In this document: piece by piece, positions 49,056 to 57,243 of the stretch
Layout: each line of letters opens with the position of its first letter
Position numbering within the stretch: the stretch's first letter is position 1
DNA from: Arthrobacter ipis
GTDB taxonomy: Bacteria > Actinomycetota > Actinomycetes > Actinomycetales > Micrococcaceae
DNA: 64,000 nucleotides
Reading direction: 5' to 3'
NCBI RefSeq assembly: GCF_014694315.1
Contig: NZ_JAAOXD010000007.1
Span: 102,825-166,824, forward strand
Translations under genes and position numbers: made by a program
Notes under the pieces: generated by a model
Told to the model about the DNA's origin: nothing
Database searches by the model: none
Seen by the model: the letters and a program-made list of their open reading frames with translations, nothing else

Positions 49056-50120
49056 ATGCGTATCGCGATCACGGGTGCCAGCGGCAATGCAGGGACAGCG
49101 CTCCTGCGCAGGCTTCAGAACGCCCGGCAGGAACACCCCGGCGGGCTGGAACTGGTAGGCATCAGCCGCCGCACTCCGGACACTTCACGGCCGCCTTACG
49201 CGGGCGTGGAGTGGCATGCCTTGGACGTGGGCGGTGACGGTGCGGTACAGAACCTGGCCAAGGCCTTTGCCGGCGCAGACGCCGTGGTGCATCTTGCCTG
49301 GCAGATCCAACCGAACCGGGACCTCCCACTGCTGCACCGCACCAATGTCGCCGGGACGGCGAACGTGCTGGCGGCCGCCCGGGACGCAGGCGTGCATCAT
49401 GTGGTGTGCGCCTCCTCCGTTGGCGCCTACAGCAAGTCGTCCAAGGACCGCCGCGTGGATGAATCGTGGCCGGCGGGAGGCATGGAGGGCTCACATTACA
49501 GCCGGCACAAGGCGGAGCAGGAAAAGCTGCTGGACGGGTTCGCTGCGGCCAATCCCTCGGTTGCCGTGGCCAGGCTACGCCCCGGGCTCATCTTCCAGGC
49601 AGACGCCGGAAGCGAAATCGGCAGGTACTTCCTGGGGTGGGTCCACCCGCGGTTCGTCCCGCGCCGGCCGGCATTGCCGGTATTGCCAATTCCCGACGAA
49701 CTGGTCTTCCAGGCGGTGCATGCCGACGACGTCGCGGACGCGTACTGGCGCGTGCTTGAGCGCAGGGCCAGCGGGGCCTTCAATGTGGCGGCAGAACCGG
49801 TGGTCACGCCGCAAAACCTGGCCAGACTTTTTTCGGCCCGGAGAATTCTTCCCATTCCGGTCCGCGCGCTGCACGCCTTTGTCGGCGGCACCTGGCGGCT
49901 GCGGCTGCAGCAGACGGACTCGGGGTGGGTGGAGATGGCTGCGGGTGCACCGATCATGGACACCGCGCGGATCCGGAACGAGCTCGGCTGGGAGCCGCAC
50001 ACGCCGTCACTTACCGCCATCCAAGAGGTGATTGACGGCATGGGCAAGGGTGCCGGCGTGCCGGCCTCTCCGCCGCTCAAGCCGCGGCGCAGCCTCTTGA
50101 CGCTCATGCGCCGGCGCTAG
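49056..50120 (+). CDS. NAD-dependent epimerase/dehydratase family protein
   Basis: 354 residues from the ATG at 49056 with GGAG eight bases upstream. Extended/atypical SDR: MRIAITGASGNAGTALLRRL (cofactor loop), AGADAVVHLAWQIQPNRD, TNVAGTANVLAAARDAGVHHVVCASSVGAYS, and the catalytic pair in HYSRHKAEQEKLL. C-terminal substrate half includes PIPDELVFQAVHADDVADAYWRVL and GAFNVAAEPVVTP. Similar actinobacterial genes are of unknown substrate; a role in the neighbouring heptose locus is possible but it lies beyond the sigma factor and is not operonic with it. Confidence 0.88.
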   Translation: MRIAITGASGNAGTALLRRLQNARQEHPGGLELVGISRRTPDTSRPPYAGVEWHALDVGGDGAVQNLAKAFAGADAVVHLAWQIQPNRDLPLLHRTNVAGTANVLAAARDAGVHHVVCASSVGAYSKSSKDRRVDESWPAGGMEGSHYSRHKAEQEKLLDGFAAANPSVAVARLRPGLIFQADAGSEIGRYFLGWVHPRFVPRRPALPVLPIPDELVFQAVHADDVADAYWRVLERRASGAFNVAAEPVVTPQNLARLFSARRILPIPVRALHAFVGGTWRLRLQQTDSGWVEMAAGAPIMDTARIRNELGWEPHTPSLTAIQEVIDGMGKGAGVPASPPLKPRRSLLTLMRRR

Positions 50121-50133
50121 CTCCCCGGCCGCC

Positions 50134-50209
50134 CGGTGGCGGGACTGAAGGTCCCTTTCCCCGGGAGAACCCGGCGGCGGGACTGAAGGTCCGGTCGCCG
50201 GGAAAACCC
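50134..50209. repeat. Two 38-bp tandem repeats between convergent genes
   Basis: Units 50134-50171 and 50172-50209; both contain GGCGGGACTGAAGGTCC, the first 21 bases differing at one position. The stretch lies between the stops of the epimerase-like gene and the membrane coiled-coil gene, so a terminator or transcript-stability role is more likely than a promoter role, although GGGACTGAAGGTCC resembles DosR-type boxes. Confidence 0.75.
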
Positions 50210-50218
50210 GACGGCGCG

Positions 50219-50779
50219 TTACTCGCGCGGGGTGTTCCGGCGGGTAGCGTCGGTGGTGGCGTCAGCATCCGGGCGGGCATCTGCATTGCGTGCGTCAACG
50301 TCACGCATGTCATCGGCACGACTGCCAGTGTCCCGATTAGCGGTGTCCCGCGCGTCCATGCCGCCTTCATTCATCCGCGCGTCGCCAGTTCCGGCATCCG
50401 CCCGGGCATCGTCGCGCCGGTTGCCGTCCTCGTCCACGTCCGGGTCAAGGGCGTTCGCCTTGTACTGGTGCTTCTCGGCATCCGTCCGGAGGTCCTGGGC
50501 GGCCGACTGCTTTTGCTCGGCCTCCTGGCGAAGCCGCGCAGCCTCTACCTGCGCTTTCTCAGCGTCAGCCTTGGCGTGCATGGCCCGCGCCTCGTTTTCG
50601 CGCGCCTCAAGGTCAGCGTTCTCCGCCTTCCTGCGGATCTCGGCTGCGTGCTGGCGGTTCTGCTCATCGCGCTTCTGCCGGAACGCCTCCCTGCGCTTGC
50701 GGCTGGACATCAGAAGCACCACAACGAGTGCGATGACGACGATTACAACGACGATCCAAATCCAGGCACTTGGGTCCAC
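50219..50779 (-). CDS. Membrane-anchored coiled-coil hypothetical protein
   Basis: 186 residues. One membrane segment (~6-24: WIWIVVVIVVIALVVVLL) is followed by a basic stop-transfer stretch. A long heptad-like coiled coil runs ~28-110, rich in Arg/Glu/Ala (KADAEKAQVEAARLRQEAEQKQ). The C-terminal ~75 residues are low-complexity and Asp/Arg/Asn-rich (DARxAD-type repeats), probably disordered. N-out/C-in topology is expected. Not a named family that I recognise; similar small proteins occur beside stress genes in this genus. Confidence 0.75.
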   Translation of the reverse strand: MDPSAWIWIVVVIVVIALVVVLLMSSRKRREAFRQKRDEQNRQHAAEIRRKAENADLEARENEARAMHAKADAEKAQVEAARLRQEAEQKQSAAQDLRTDAEKHQYKANALDPDVDEDGNRRDDARADAGTGDARMNEGGMDARDTANRDTGSRADDMRDVDARNADARPDADATTDATRRNTPRE

Positions 50780-50892
50780 CGTGGATCCACCTCTCTCTTT
50801 TCGAGCACGTGACTATCCGTCAGGGCCCGGTCACCTGCGTCCGGCCCAATGCCGGAGCGGGCGGCCGGTTGAACTAGCGGCCATCAGGGTAC

Positions 50893-50922
50893 TTACTATC
50901 TAATAGTAATCATGCTTACTAT
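50893..50922. promoter_or_regulatory. Triple TTACTAT half-site array
   Basis: TTACTAT (50893-50899), its reverse complement ATAGTAA (50903-50909), then TTACTAT again (50916-50922). The last two form the 18-base near-palindrome TAGTAATCATGCTTACTA (8 of 9 pairs). It is AT-rich in a GC-rich background, between divergent genes. Likely overlapping operators for a dimeric regulator. Confidence 0.6.
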
Positions 50923-50979
50923 TTTATGGCGAGTGATTGCCGGTTGTACTCAACCCGAGATGCTGGAGAGGTACCAACC

Positions 50980-51252
50980 ATGACCGAGAACCAACGACTG
51001 CAGGGCGCAGGGGCGGGCCAGCCCGATGACGCGGAAAGCACAGGTCCCGAACGGGCGGGCGGCCGCCCGCGCAGCAGCGGCCATGGCCAGGATCCCAACC
51101 CGCTGGCTTCCAGCCAGCTGGCGGAGACCCCGCAGTCAGATAACCGGATGGCGGACGATCCGCTGGACGGAAAGCAGCCGGCCGATGATCCGCTGGGCAC
51201 CGACCCATTAACCCTGGACCGCCGCAACCCACCCAGAGCGCCCGGACAGTAG
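50980..51252 (+). CDS. Small hydrophilic hypothetical protein
   Basis: 90 residues from the ATG at 50980 with GGAGAGG upstream. Composition is Gly/Asp/Pro/Ser/Gln-rich with hardly any hydrophobic residues, including repeated ADDPL units (MADDPLDGKQPADDPLGTDPLTLD). It looks like a disordered, hydrophilin-like protein, a class often induced by desiccation or osmotic stress. The TTACTAT array lies 58 bases upstream of its start and the YihY gene follows in the same direction. Confidence 0.7.
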   Translation: MTENQRLQGAGAGQPDDAESTGPERAGGRPRSSGHGQDPNPLASSQLAETPQSDNRMADDPLDGKQPADDPLGTDPLTLDRRNPPRAPGQ

Positions 51253-51369
51253 CGGCTGACGGCCGATGCGACCTGTCGCACAACCCACGAGCCCAAACCC
51301 CTGACAGCGGGCAGGGAATGTTCCGTCACTTCCGGAACATGGCCCCGTCCGCGAACGAAAGGATGCCCC

Positions 51370-52530
51370 ATGGCTACGAAAGAAGCCCCGGAGACCAGCA
51401 CAGCAAAGGCGGGCAGCGCGCCTGCCCCGGATGACAGGCGAAAGCCGGACAGCCCCACAGATGTGGACAAGCCATCGTGGAAGTACATTGCCCGCAAGAC
51501 CCTGCGTGAATTTACTGCGGACCAATGCCCCGACCTCGCCGCGGGACTTACCTACTACGCGATCTTCTCGCTCTTCCCCGCCCTGCTCGCCCTTGTTTCG
51601 CTGCTCGGCATCTTTGGACAGGCGGAAAAGACGACGTCGGCACTCCTGGAAATCGTCCAGGGCGTCGCGCCCGGGCAGGCGGTGGAGATGATTCGCGGGC
51701 CAATCCAGGAGCTGACCACCTCACCGGCCGCCGGCTTCACACTGGTCATCGGTCTCGCGACAGCCATCTGGTCCGCGTCAGGGTATGTGACCGCGTTCGG
51801 ACGGGCGATGAACCGGATTTATGAAATAGATGAGGGCCGGGGATTCGTAAAGCTTCGCGGCACCATGCTCGGCGTCACTGTGGTCTCTCTGATCATCGTC
51901 GCGCTGCTCGCCGCAATGCTGGTTATCAGCGGCCCCGTGGCTGAGGCCGTCGGCAATGCCGTGGGCCTGGGCGGAGTGTTCCTGACCGTCTGGAACATCG
52001 CGAAGTGGCCGGTCATCGTCGCGCTGGTGATCGTTGTCATCGCCATCCTTTATTACTTCACTCCAAACGTCCGCCAGCCAAAGTTCCGCTGGATGAGCCT
52101 CGGTTCCCTCATCGCCCTGTTTATCTTCGTGCTGGCCTCGGTTGGTTTTGGCTTCTACGTGGGTAACTTCAGCAACTACAACAAGACGTACGGCGCCATC
52201 GGCGGAGTGATCGTCATGCTGCTGTGGCTCTGGATCCTTAACATGTCCCTGCTTTTTGGCGCCGAGTTCGACGCCGAGATGGAGCGTGGCCGGCAGCTGC
52301 AGGCCGGCATTGAAGCTGAGGACACGCTCCAGCTCCCGCCCCGCGATACGAAGAAGAGCGACAAGCTCCAGGAGAAGGAAGAAGAAGACATCCGCCTGGG
52401 ACGCGAACTGCGCGAGAAGTACAGCGAGGAAGGCAACGGCAAGGACGACCAGCACGGCGGCCAGGACGGTGAGCGCCGGAACGGCAGCGGCGGAGCCACC
52501 GCCAGCCGGGGCAACGGCAGCAGCCACTGA
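51370..52530 (+). CDS. YihY/BrkB-family membrane protein
   Basis: 386 residues. About 45 polar N-terminal residues, then six membrane segments. Family marks: FTADQCPDLAAGLTYYAIFSLFPALLALVSLLGIFG, GLATAIWSASGYVTAFGRAMNRIYE, and IGGVIVMLLWLWILNMSLLFGAEFDAEMERGR. The ~85-residue C-terminal tail is acidic/basic and then Gly/Asn/Ser-rich. Once annotated as ribonuclease BN, YihY proteins are now regarded as inner-membrane proteins of unclear transport role. AAAGGA before ATG. Confidence 0.92.
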   Translation: MATKEAPETSTAKAGSAPAPDDRRKPDSPTDVDKPSWKYIARKTLREFTADQCPDLAAGLTYYAIFSLFPALLALVSLLGIFGQAEKTTSALLEIVQGVAPGQAVEMIRGPIQELTTSPAAGFTLVIGLATAIWSASGYVTAFGRAMNRIYEIDEGRGFVKLRGTMLGVTVVSLIIVALLAAMLVISGPVAEAVGNAVGLGGVFLTVWNIAKWPVIVALVIVVIAILYYFTPNVRQPKFRWMSLGSLIALFIFVLASVGFGFYVGNFSNYNKTYGAIGGVIVMLLWLWILNMSLLFGAEFDAEMERGRQLQAGIEAEDTLQLPPRDTKKSDKLQEKEEEDIRLGRELREKYSEEGNGKDDQHGGQDGERRNGSGGATASRGNGSSH

Positions 52531-52594
52531 ACTGCCTGAGGTGAACTCCGGGCAGCTGCCGGCACAGGTTGCTGCCCGGGGTCGAGCGCAGCTT

Positions 52595-52783
52595 TTAGCT
52601 GCTCCGGAGAGCGGCAGCCGCCTCCACGCCCAGGGCACAGAGGTAGGCACCAAAACCGTGCGGCGCCGCGGCGACGATCCGCCCGGAAGTGCCATAGATA
52701 TTGCCGTGCCTTTCCTCCAGGCGATGCCGCAGGCGCCAGCCGCGTTCATTGGTTCCGGCATCCGCATGCGAGAACGTCACCAT
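52595..52783 (-). pseudogene. Possible remnant ORF after the acyl-CoA-dehydrogenase-like gene
   Basis: A 62-codon ORF whose ATG overlaps the upstream stop by seven bases. Its start (MVTFSHADAGTNERGWRLRH) resembles the N-terminus of PIG-L deacetylase-type proteins that often follow this dehydrogenase in the genus. The second half (SGRIVAAAPHGFGAYLCALG) has a different character, slightly like the C-terminus of type II dehydroquinases. I read it as a short mosaic or decayed gene. Both likenesses are from memory and weak. Confidence 0.35.
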
Positions 52784-54078
52784 GCGTGCTCCCCTTTGAG
52801 GGTGAGTGCGCCCAACTGGGCGTCGTCACGCGTTGCGTGATGCTGCCGCACGTAGAGGGACAGGTCCGCCATGCATTTGCCGTACCGTTCGTCGAAGGCA
52901 AGGGGCCCGGGCCCCAGGTTCTGGCTCACCAGGAGCTGGACGCGTTCGACGGCGGCGGCAACAGTTCCCCGGACACGGAGCGCCTCGCTCCACCCGCCAA
53001 CTGCGCCGGCTGGGGCCTCGCCCCGCCCGCCAACAGTGCCGCCGTCGGCCGCTTCCGCGCCGGAATCCGGGTCCGTCCGGGCGGCGCCGGATTCCGGGTG
53101 CGCTTGGGCGTCGCCGGCCTCGGCGGCGTCGACGGCCTCAGCAGCCCGGGCGAGGTACTGGACGGTGGAGGTCAGGAGCCGGTCCACTTCACCCAGGGCC
53201 GCGAGTGCCACTTGGTCGGGCTCGCGCTGGGACCTCGCTCCCCGCTGGAGGGCGGCCTCGAAGTGCCGGCCGAGCGCCACGGCGCCGCCCAGCCAGCATG
53301 CGGCAACGCCCATGCCGCCCCACGCAAAACCGGGGCGCTGGAAGTACCAGCCGTCACCGCCGAGCGGCACGGCCGGCACCCCGTCAAAGTGGACAGTTCC
53401 GCTGGGGAGCTCCCGCAGTCCGTGGCTTGTCCATTCCGGCACATCGCAGGTGACGCCGGAGGCCCTGAGATCAACGGCAAAGGCCGCCCGGCCGCCCGTG
53501 ACGGTGTGCGCGGTCACCACCGCGTGGTCCACGAACTGGGCCAGCGAGCACCAGGGCTTGGAGCCGGTCAGCCGCACACTGCCGGATGTCCCGCTGGGCT
53601 CTGGCTCGGCATATGCTGACCTGCCGGGTTCTGTCCCCGCGGGTTCTGTCCCCGCGGCGGGCCGCCCGTCAGCTGCGGCCGAAGCCGACGCAGCGGTCAG
53701 CCGTGTACCCGGGCCCTCGGCTGCGTAGACACCCCACGATCCTGTGAAGGACCCCGGCGTTCCCGCCTGGGACAGGATGGCGCCGGCGTCCAGGTGCGGC
53801 TCCAGAACCCGCGCTGCGGCCACGTCCACGGCAGCTACGGAGGCCAGCAGTTCCCAGAGCCGGGCTGTCCGCCCGTCACCGGGCTTCGGCGCAGAACGGC
53901 CGGCCTGCTGGGCGATGGCCAGCAGGGCAGGGACGTCCCCCACAGCGGAAGCCACCCGCTCCAGCAGTTGCTCAATGTCCAGTACAGGTTCGGCTTCGGG
54001 TGCAGGTCCGACGGCGTCCTCCCGGGGCGGCGCCGGGCTGAAGCGGACAGGCTGCCACTGGCGGTACGGAGTGTTCAT
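52777..54078 (-). CDS. Acyl-CoA-dehydrogenase-like protein
   Basis: 433 residues from the ATG at 54078 (a GTG at 54105 is an alternative; neither has a strong ribosome site). It resembles the acyl-CoA dehydrogenase fold: N-terminal helices, a middle beta-domain (GSVRLTGSKPWCSLAQFVDHAVVTA) and a C-terminal helical bundle (GMGVAACWLGGAVALGRHFEAAL). Ala/Gly/Glu/Asp-rich inserts around 150-165 and 330-380 have no family counterpart and are encoded by short repeats. I could not place the catalytic Glu with certainty, so enzymatic activity is uncertain. Tail-to-head with the remnant ORF; 42 bases downstream of dps. Confidence 0.78.
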   Translation of the reverse strand: MNTPYRQWQPVRFSPAPPREDAVGPAPEAEPVLDIEQLLERVASAVGDVPALLAIAQQAGRSAPKPGDGRTARLWELLASVAAVDVAAARVLEPHLDAGAILSQAGTPGSFTGSWGVYAAEGPGTRLTAASASAAADGRPAAGTEPAGTEPGRSAYAEPEPSGTSGSVRLTGSKPWCSLAQFVDHAVVTAHTVTGGRAAFAVDLRASGVTCDVPEWTSHGLRELPSGTVHFDGVPAVPLGGDGWYFQRPGFAWGGMGVAACWLGGAVALGRHFEAALQRGARSQREPDQVALAALGEVDRLLTSTVQYLARAAEAVDAAEAGDAQAHPESGAARTDPDSGAEAADGGTVGGRGEAPAGAVGGWSEALRVRGTVAAAVERVQLLVSQNLGPGPLAFDERYGKCMADLSLYVRQHHATRDDAQLGALTLKGEHAW

Positions 54079-54120
54079 GCAGCGTCCGCTGACGGTCGGG
54101 GGCACCGGGTCATGGCGCTG

Positions 54121-54600
54121 CTAACCCTGTTCCGGAGCGGTCACCGACGCAGAAGCCGGCATCACTTCCGCATTCACCATCCAAGCCAGCTGCTCCAGCC
54201 GGGTGATGGCCTCGTGCAGAAGGTCCGCGCTTGTGGGATCTTCTTCATCCACGTCATCGTGGACATCGCGGATGGTCTTGACCGTTTGTTCCAGCCTCGC
54301 GGTGACGAGCTTGACGGTGTCTTTGGTTACGGTCAGACCGGCAGGGAACTGCTCCAGCCGGGTGCCCGACGAGACGGTGGCGCCCCGGCCGTCCGGAAGT
54401 GCATGCAGCGAACGCATGCGCTCGGCCGTCTGGTCGGCAAGCAGCCGTGCGCTGTCCACGATTTCGTCCAGCTGCAGATGCAGATCGCGGAAGTTGGTGC
54501 CCACCAGGTTCCAGTGCGTCTGCTTGCCCTGAACGTGCAGCTCGATCAGGTCAGTGAGGACCTTCTGAAGACTGCTGGCCAGAGTCTCGGATGCTTTCAT
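54121..54600 (-). CDS. Dps-family DNA-protection/mini-ferritin
   Basis: 159 residues from the ATG at 54600 with GGAGG five bases upstream; a frame open to 54714 overlaps the gap to lepB. Ferroxidase-site residues are visible in HVQGKQTHWNLVGTNF (His) and LHLQLDEIVDSARLLADQTAERM (Asp, Glu). Dps forms 12-mers that oxidise and store iron with peroxide and shield DNA in stasis. The four-helix ferritin length is normal. Located between the signal peptidase and the acyl-CoA-dehydrogenase-like gene, all minus strand. Confidence 0.93.
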   Translation of the reverse strand: MKASETLASSLQKVLTDLIELHVQGKQTHWNLVGTNFRDLHLQLDEIVDSARLLADQTAERMRSLHALPDGRGATVSSGTRLEQFPAGLTVTKDTVKLVTARLEQTVKTIRDVHDDVDEEDPTSADLLHEAITRLEQLAWMVNAEVMPASASVTAPEQG

Positions 54601-54719
54601 GTCTTCCTCCGCTGCCGTCACCGATGCATGTCCAGGCCTGGCCGGCTTGGCCGCCGGCCAGGATGATTCCCAGCATACGTATCTTTCGGGCAAGGGACTT
54701 TGTGACACGGGCATGTGCC

Positions 54720-55295
54720 CTACCGGCCGGAGGGCCAGAGTACTGTTGCCTGCAGCGCTTCCAACGGCACGCTTCCGTAGGCCCGTGAATCGATGGAGCC
54801 CGCCCGGTTGTCACCCATGACGAAGACGTGCCCGGCCGGCACCGTGACCGGACCAAAGTAGGTGCCGTCGATGCGGCTGTGGTCGATGCCCGGCTCGGCC
54901 TGCGGAACCCCGTCAACCACCAGCACCGAATCTTCGATGGCAACGGTCTGGCCCCCGAAGGCAATGGCCCGTTTGACTGCAGGGTTCCCGTCCTCCGGAC
55001 TGGTGAACACCACCAGGTCTCCGGCCTTGGGCGAACCGAGCGCCGGCCCGGGTTTGAACATCAGCACCGTGCTGCCCTTAGGCAGTGCCGGCTCCATGCT
55101 TTCCGAACTGACCGTCACGGGCTCCACCAGCCACAGGCGCGAGGCCAAAAGGACAGCGGCGAGCAGCACCGCCGTCGTGATTGTCCTCCCCCGAAAGCCC
55201 TGCCGGGGGGATCCGGCAGGACTCTCGATGGCGGCAACGCTTTTGGGGGCCGCCCGGGACTTCGGGTCGGCCCTGTGCGCCGCTAGCCGTCCCAT
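54720..55295 (-). CDS. lepB: Signal peptidase I
   Basis: 191 residues. A ~35-residue cytoplasmic N-terminus, one membrane segment (~39-52), then the serine-lysine protease. Nucleophile Ser66 is in VSSESMEPAL, the general base Lys108 is in NPAVKRAIAFGGQTV, and box E is VFVMGDNRAGSIDSRAYG. It cleaves signal peptides of exported proteins. Its ATG lies inside the multicopper oxidase gene (13-base overlap), so it is translated with that Tat substrate; a preference for it is possible. It is short for an actinobacterial enzyme and probably not the only one in the genome. Confidence 0.94.
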   Translation of the reverse strand: MGRLAAHRADPKSRAAPKSVAAIESPAGSPRQGFRGRTITTAVLLAAVLLASRLWLVEPVTVSSESMEPALPKGSTVLMFKPGPALGSPKAGDLVVFTSPEDGNPAVKRAIAFGGQTVAIEDSVLVVDGVPQAEPGIDHSRIDGTYFGPVTVPAGHVFVMGDNRAGSIDSRAYGSVPLEALQATVLWPSGR

Positions 55296-56887
55296 TGGGG
55301 CAGCGCCGCCGTCATGGGATCGTTGGGATCGTTGTCATCTTCCTTCAGCCCCACCCGGAACTGCACCATCATGTCGTGGTCCTCATGCGGCAGGTTATGG
55401 CAGTGCACCATGTAGCGGCCCCGGTGCGGACCGAACTTCATGAGCAGCCGGACCGTCTCGCCCTCGCCCACGTAAACGACGTCCTTGGGCCCGAGCTCCT
55501 GGGGAAGCGGCGCCCGCCCGTTGCGGCTGAGGATTTTGAAATCCACGAGGTGTATGTGAACCGGGTGGAACCAGCCGCCGGACTTGTTCTCGATTTCCCA
55601 CACCTCGACGGCGTCCAGGTCCACCTCGGCGGCGACCTTCTTGTAGCCACTGGCAATGACGTCCTGCCAGCTGTCGTCGTCGATGGTCCACATGTTGGTG
55701 ACGTCGTTCCGCTTGACCCGGAACTTCCGGACCTTGGTAGCCTGCTTCTCGGTCATCGCCATGACCTCGTTCGCGGGTGCCAGCTGTGCCGGTACCGTGT
55801 TCCAGGTCGGGTCGCTGGTGTTGACCGCGTCATCAGTGACGTCGAAGGCCATCACCTTGTTCGTGAAGTCGTAGTCAACGTTGTTCGGGTTGGACAGGTT
55901 GCGTAGCTCGATCCGCTGGCCGGTCTTATACTTGCGGAAATCAATGAGCACCTCATAACGCTCTGCCCCGGCGTGGCGGTAGTTGGCCACTCTCTGCGGT
56001 GTGGGGACCAGGCCGCCGTCGGTGCCCACGATTATTAGGGGATCGCCGGTGCTCAGCGTCAGCCGTACTGAGCGGGAAATGCTGCAGTTCAGCACGCGGA
56101 AGCGGTAGATGCGCTTCTGGACCTTCATGACTGGCCACGGCTTGCCGTTGACCAGGATGACGTCCCCCCATAGGCCTGAGTGGGTGTTGTCGTCATACCC
56201 CAAAGCGCCGTTGGCCGCGAACATCGCATCGGAGATGATGAGCGGCACGTCGAAGTCGCCCTGCGGGAGCAGCTGCCGCTCCATCGGGTCGTGCATGTGG
56301 TACTGGCCGGCCAGGCCGGAGTACGCGTTCTGCGCCGTGAAGTGTACGCCGTGATCGTGGTACCAGAGCGTGCGGGCGGGCTGGAAGTTCGGGTAGTGGT
56401 AGTCCTTGAAGAATCCGGGATGCGTGACGTCACTGGCGTACCCGTCGAACTGCGGCAGCGAGGCTGACCCGTGCAGGTGCGTTGACGTGGCGAGCACGTG
56501 GCCATCGTTCGGGTGAGTTGCCGGGAGCTTGTTCCTGACCCGGACCACTGCCTTGGTGCCCTGGTCGAGGCTGATCGTGGGGCCGGGGAAAATCCCGTTG
56601 TAGCCCAGAATTGGCGTCTTGAGCCGCGGCAGAATGGACGCCATCTCGGCCTTCTCGGTCACGGTGTAGTAGTTGACTGGTTTGCCGTCAGCGGGGTCCA
56701 CCCCCGTCCTGTCCGGCGCCAGCTCCGGAGGTTTCACGAACGCCGCCTGGAACGGCTTGGGCATCTCTGCGCTGCTCAGCCGGCTAACAGACTTGGCCTC
56801 CACCTCGCCCCGCGGGAGTGAAAGCACACCCGCTCCGACGGCGCCGAGGCCACCCAGCAGCAAAACATTTCGTCTGGACACGGTCAT
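55283..56887 (-). CDS. Multicopper oxidase, CotA/bilirubin-oxidase-like, Tat-exported
   Basis: 534 residues from the ATG at 56887 with AAGGAGG seven bases upstream. The N-terminus SRRNVLLLGGLGAVGAG is a Tat signal. Three cupredoxin domains with all copper motifs: THLHGSASLP and WYHDHGVHFT (type 2/3 sites), HPVHIHLVDF, and VHCHNLPHEDHDMM (type 1 Cys/His/Met with type 3 His). It oxidises phenols, bilirubin-like compounds, Cu(I) or Mn(II) while reducing oxygen to water, outside the membrane. Overlaps lepB by 13 bases. Confidence 0.95.
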   Translation of the reverse strand: MTVSRRNVLLLGGLGAVGAGVLSLPRGEVEAKSVSRLSSAEMPKPFQAAFVKPPELAPDRTGVDPADGKPVNYYTVTEKAEMASILPRLKTPILGYNGIFPGPTISLDQGTKAVVRVRNKLPATHPNDGHVLATSTHLHGSASLPQFDGYASDVTHPGFFKDYHYPNFQPARTLWYHDHGVHFTAQNAYSGLAGQYHMHDPMERQLLPQGDFDVPLIISDAMFAANGALGYDDNTHSGLWGDVILVNGKPWPVMKVQKRIYRFRVLNCSISRSVRLTLSTGDPLIIVGTDGGLVPTPQRVANYRHAGAERYEVLIDFRKYKTGQRIELRNLSNPNNVDYDFTNKVMAFDVTDDAVNTSDPTWNTVPAQLAPANEVMAMTEKQATKVRKFRVKRNDVTNMWTIDDDSWQDVIASGYKKVAAEVDLDAVEVWEIENKSGGWFHPVHIHLVDFKILSRNGRAPLPQELGPKDVVYVGEGETVRLLMKFGPHRGRYMVHCHNLPHEDHDMMVQFRVGLKEDDNDPNDPMTAALPQWDG

Positions 56888-57243
56888 TACCGGGCCTCCT
56901 TCCGATTGGGTTCGAGACCGGTTTGGGATGCTCCGAGGATGTCCCGGCGGGGTTGGAAAAAGCCGGACCGGGCTGGGAAGGGTGGGGGTTCTAAGGGGCA
57001 CCCCCAATTGGGCCCCCTCAAATCGATGGTCTAATTCGGTTGCTCCACCGGAAGTCCGCACCATCCCCGCCACAGCCGGGGCTGCACGCGGGCTTTGGCT
57101 CGCGCAGGCCCCTGTATCCCACCGGCTTTATCCGACTTTTATCCAAGGTGCAGCATCCACTGTTGTCGTGGTTGGGAATCGACTTTCCGGCCTGGCCTTG
57201 AAGGTACTGGGGGCCACAAATCGAGTGTCCACAAGGAGTCTCA
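56888..57243. other. Divergent intergenic region, multicopper oxidase / FG-GAP protein
   Basis: 356 bases. It holds the AAGGAGG site for the oxidase at its left end and AAGGAG for the secreted protein at its right end. A purine-rich stretch near 56955-56995 (GGGAAGGGTGGGGG) and a TTTATCCGACTTTTATCC direct repeat at 57127-57144 are the only features I see. I found no convincing ORF, hairpin or promoter hexamers in it. Confidence 0.5.

Noticed and set aside
50140..50200. GGGACTGAAGGTCC copies considered as true DosR dormancy boxes.
   Set aside because: They lie at the 3' ends of two convergent genes, not upstream of any start, and the half-site spacing does not match the full consensus. Kept only as a repeat.
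52531..54078. Plus-strand open frames antisense to the acyl-CoA-dehydrogenase-like gene.
   Set aside because: Gly/Ala/Arg-rich shadow translations with no ribosome sites or family features.
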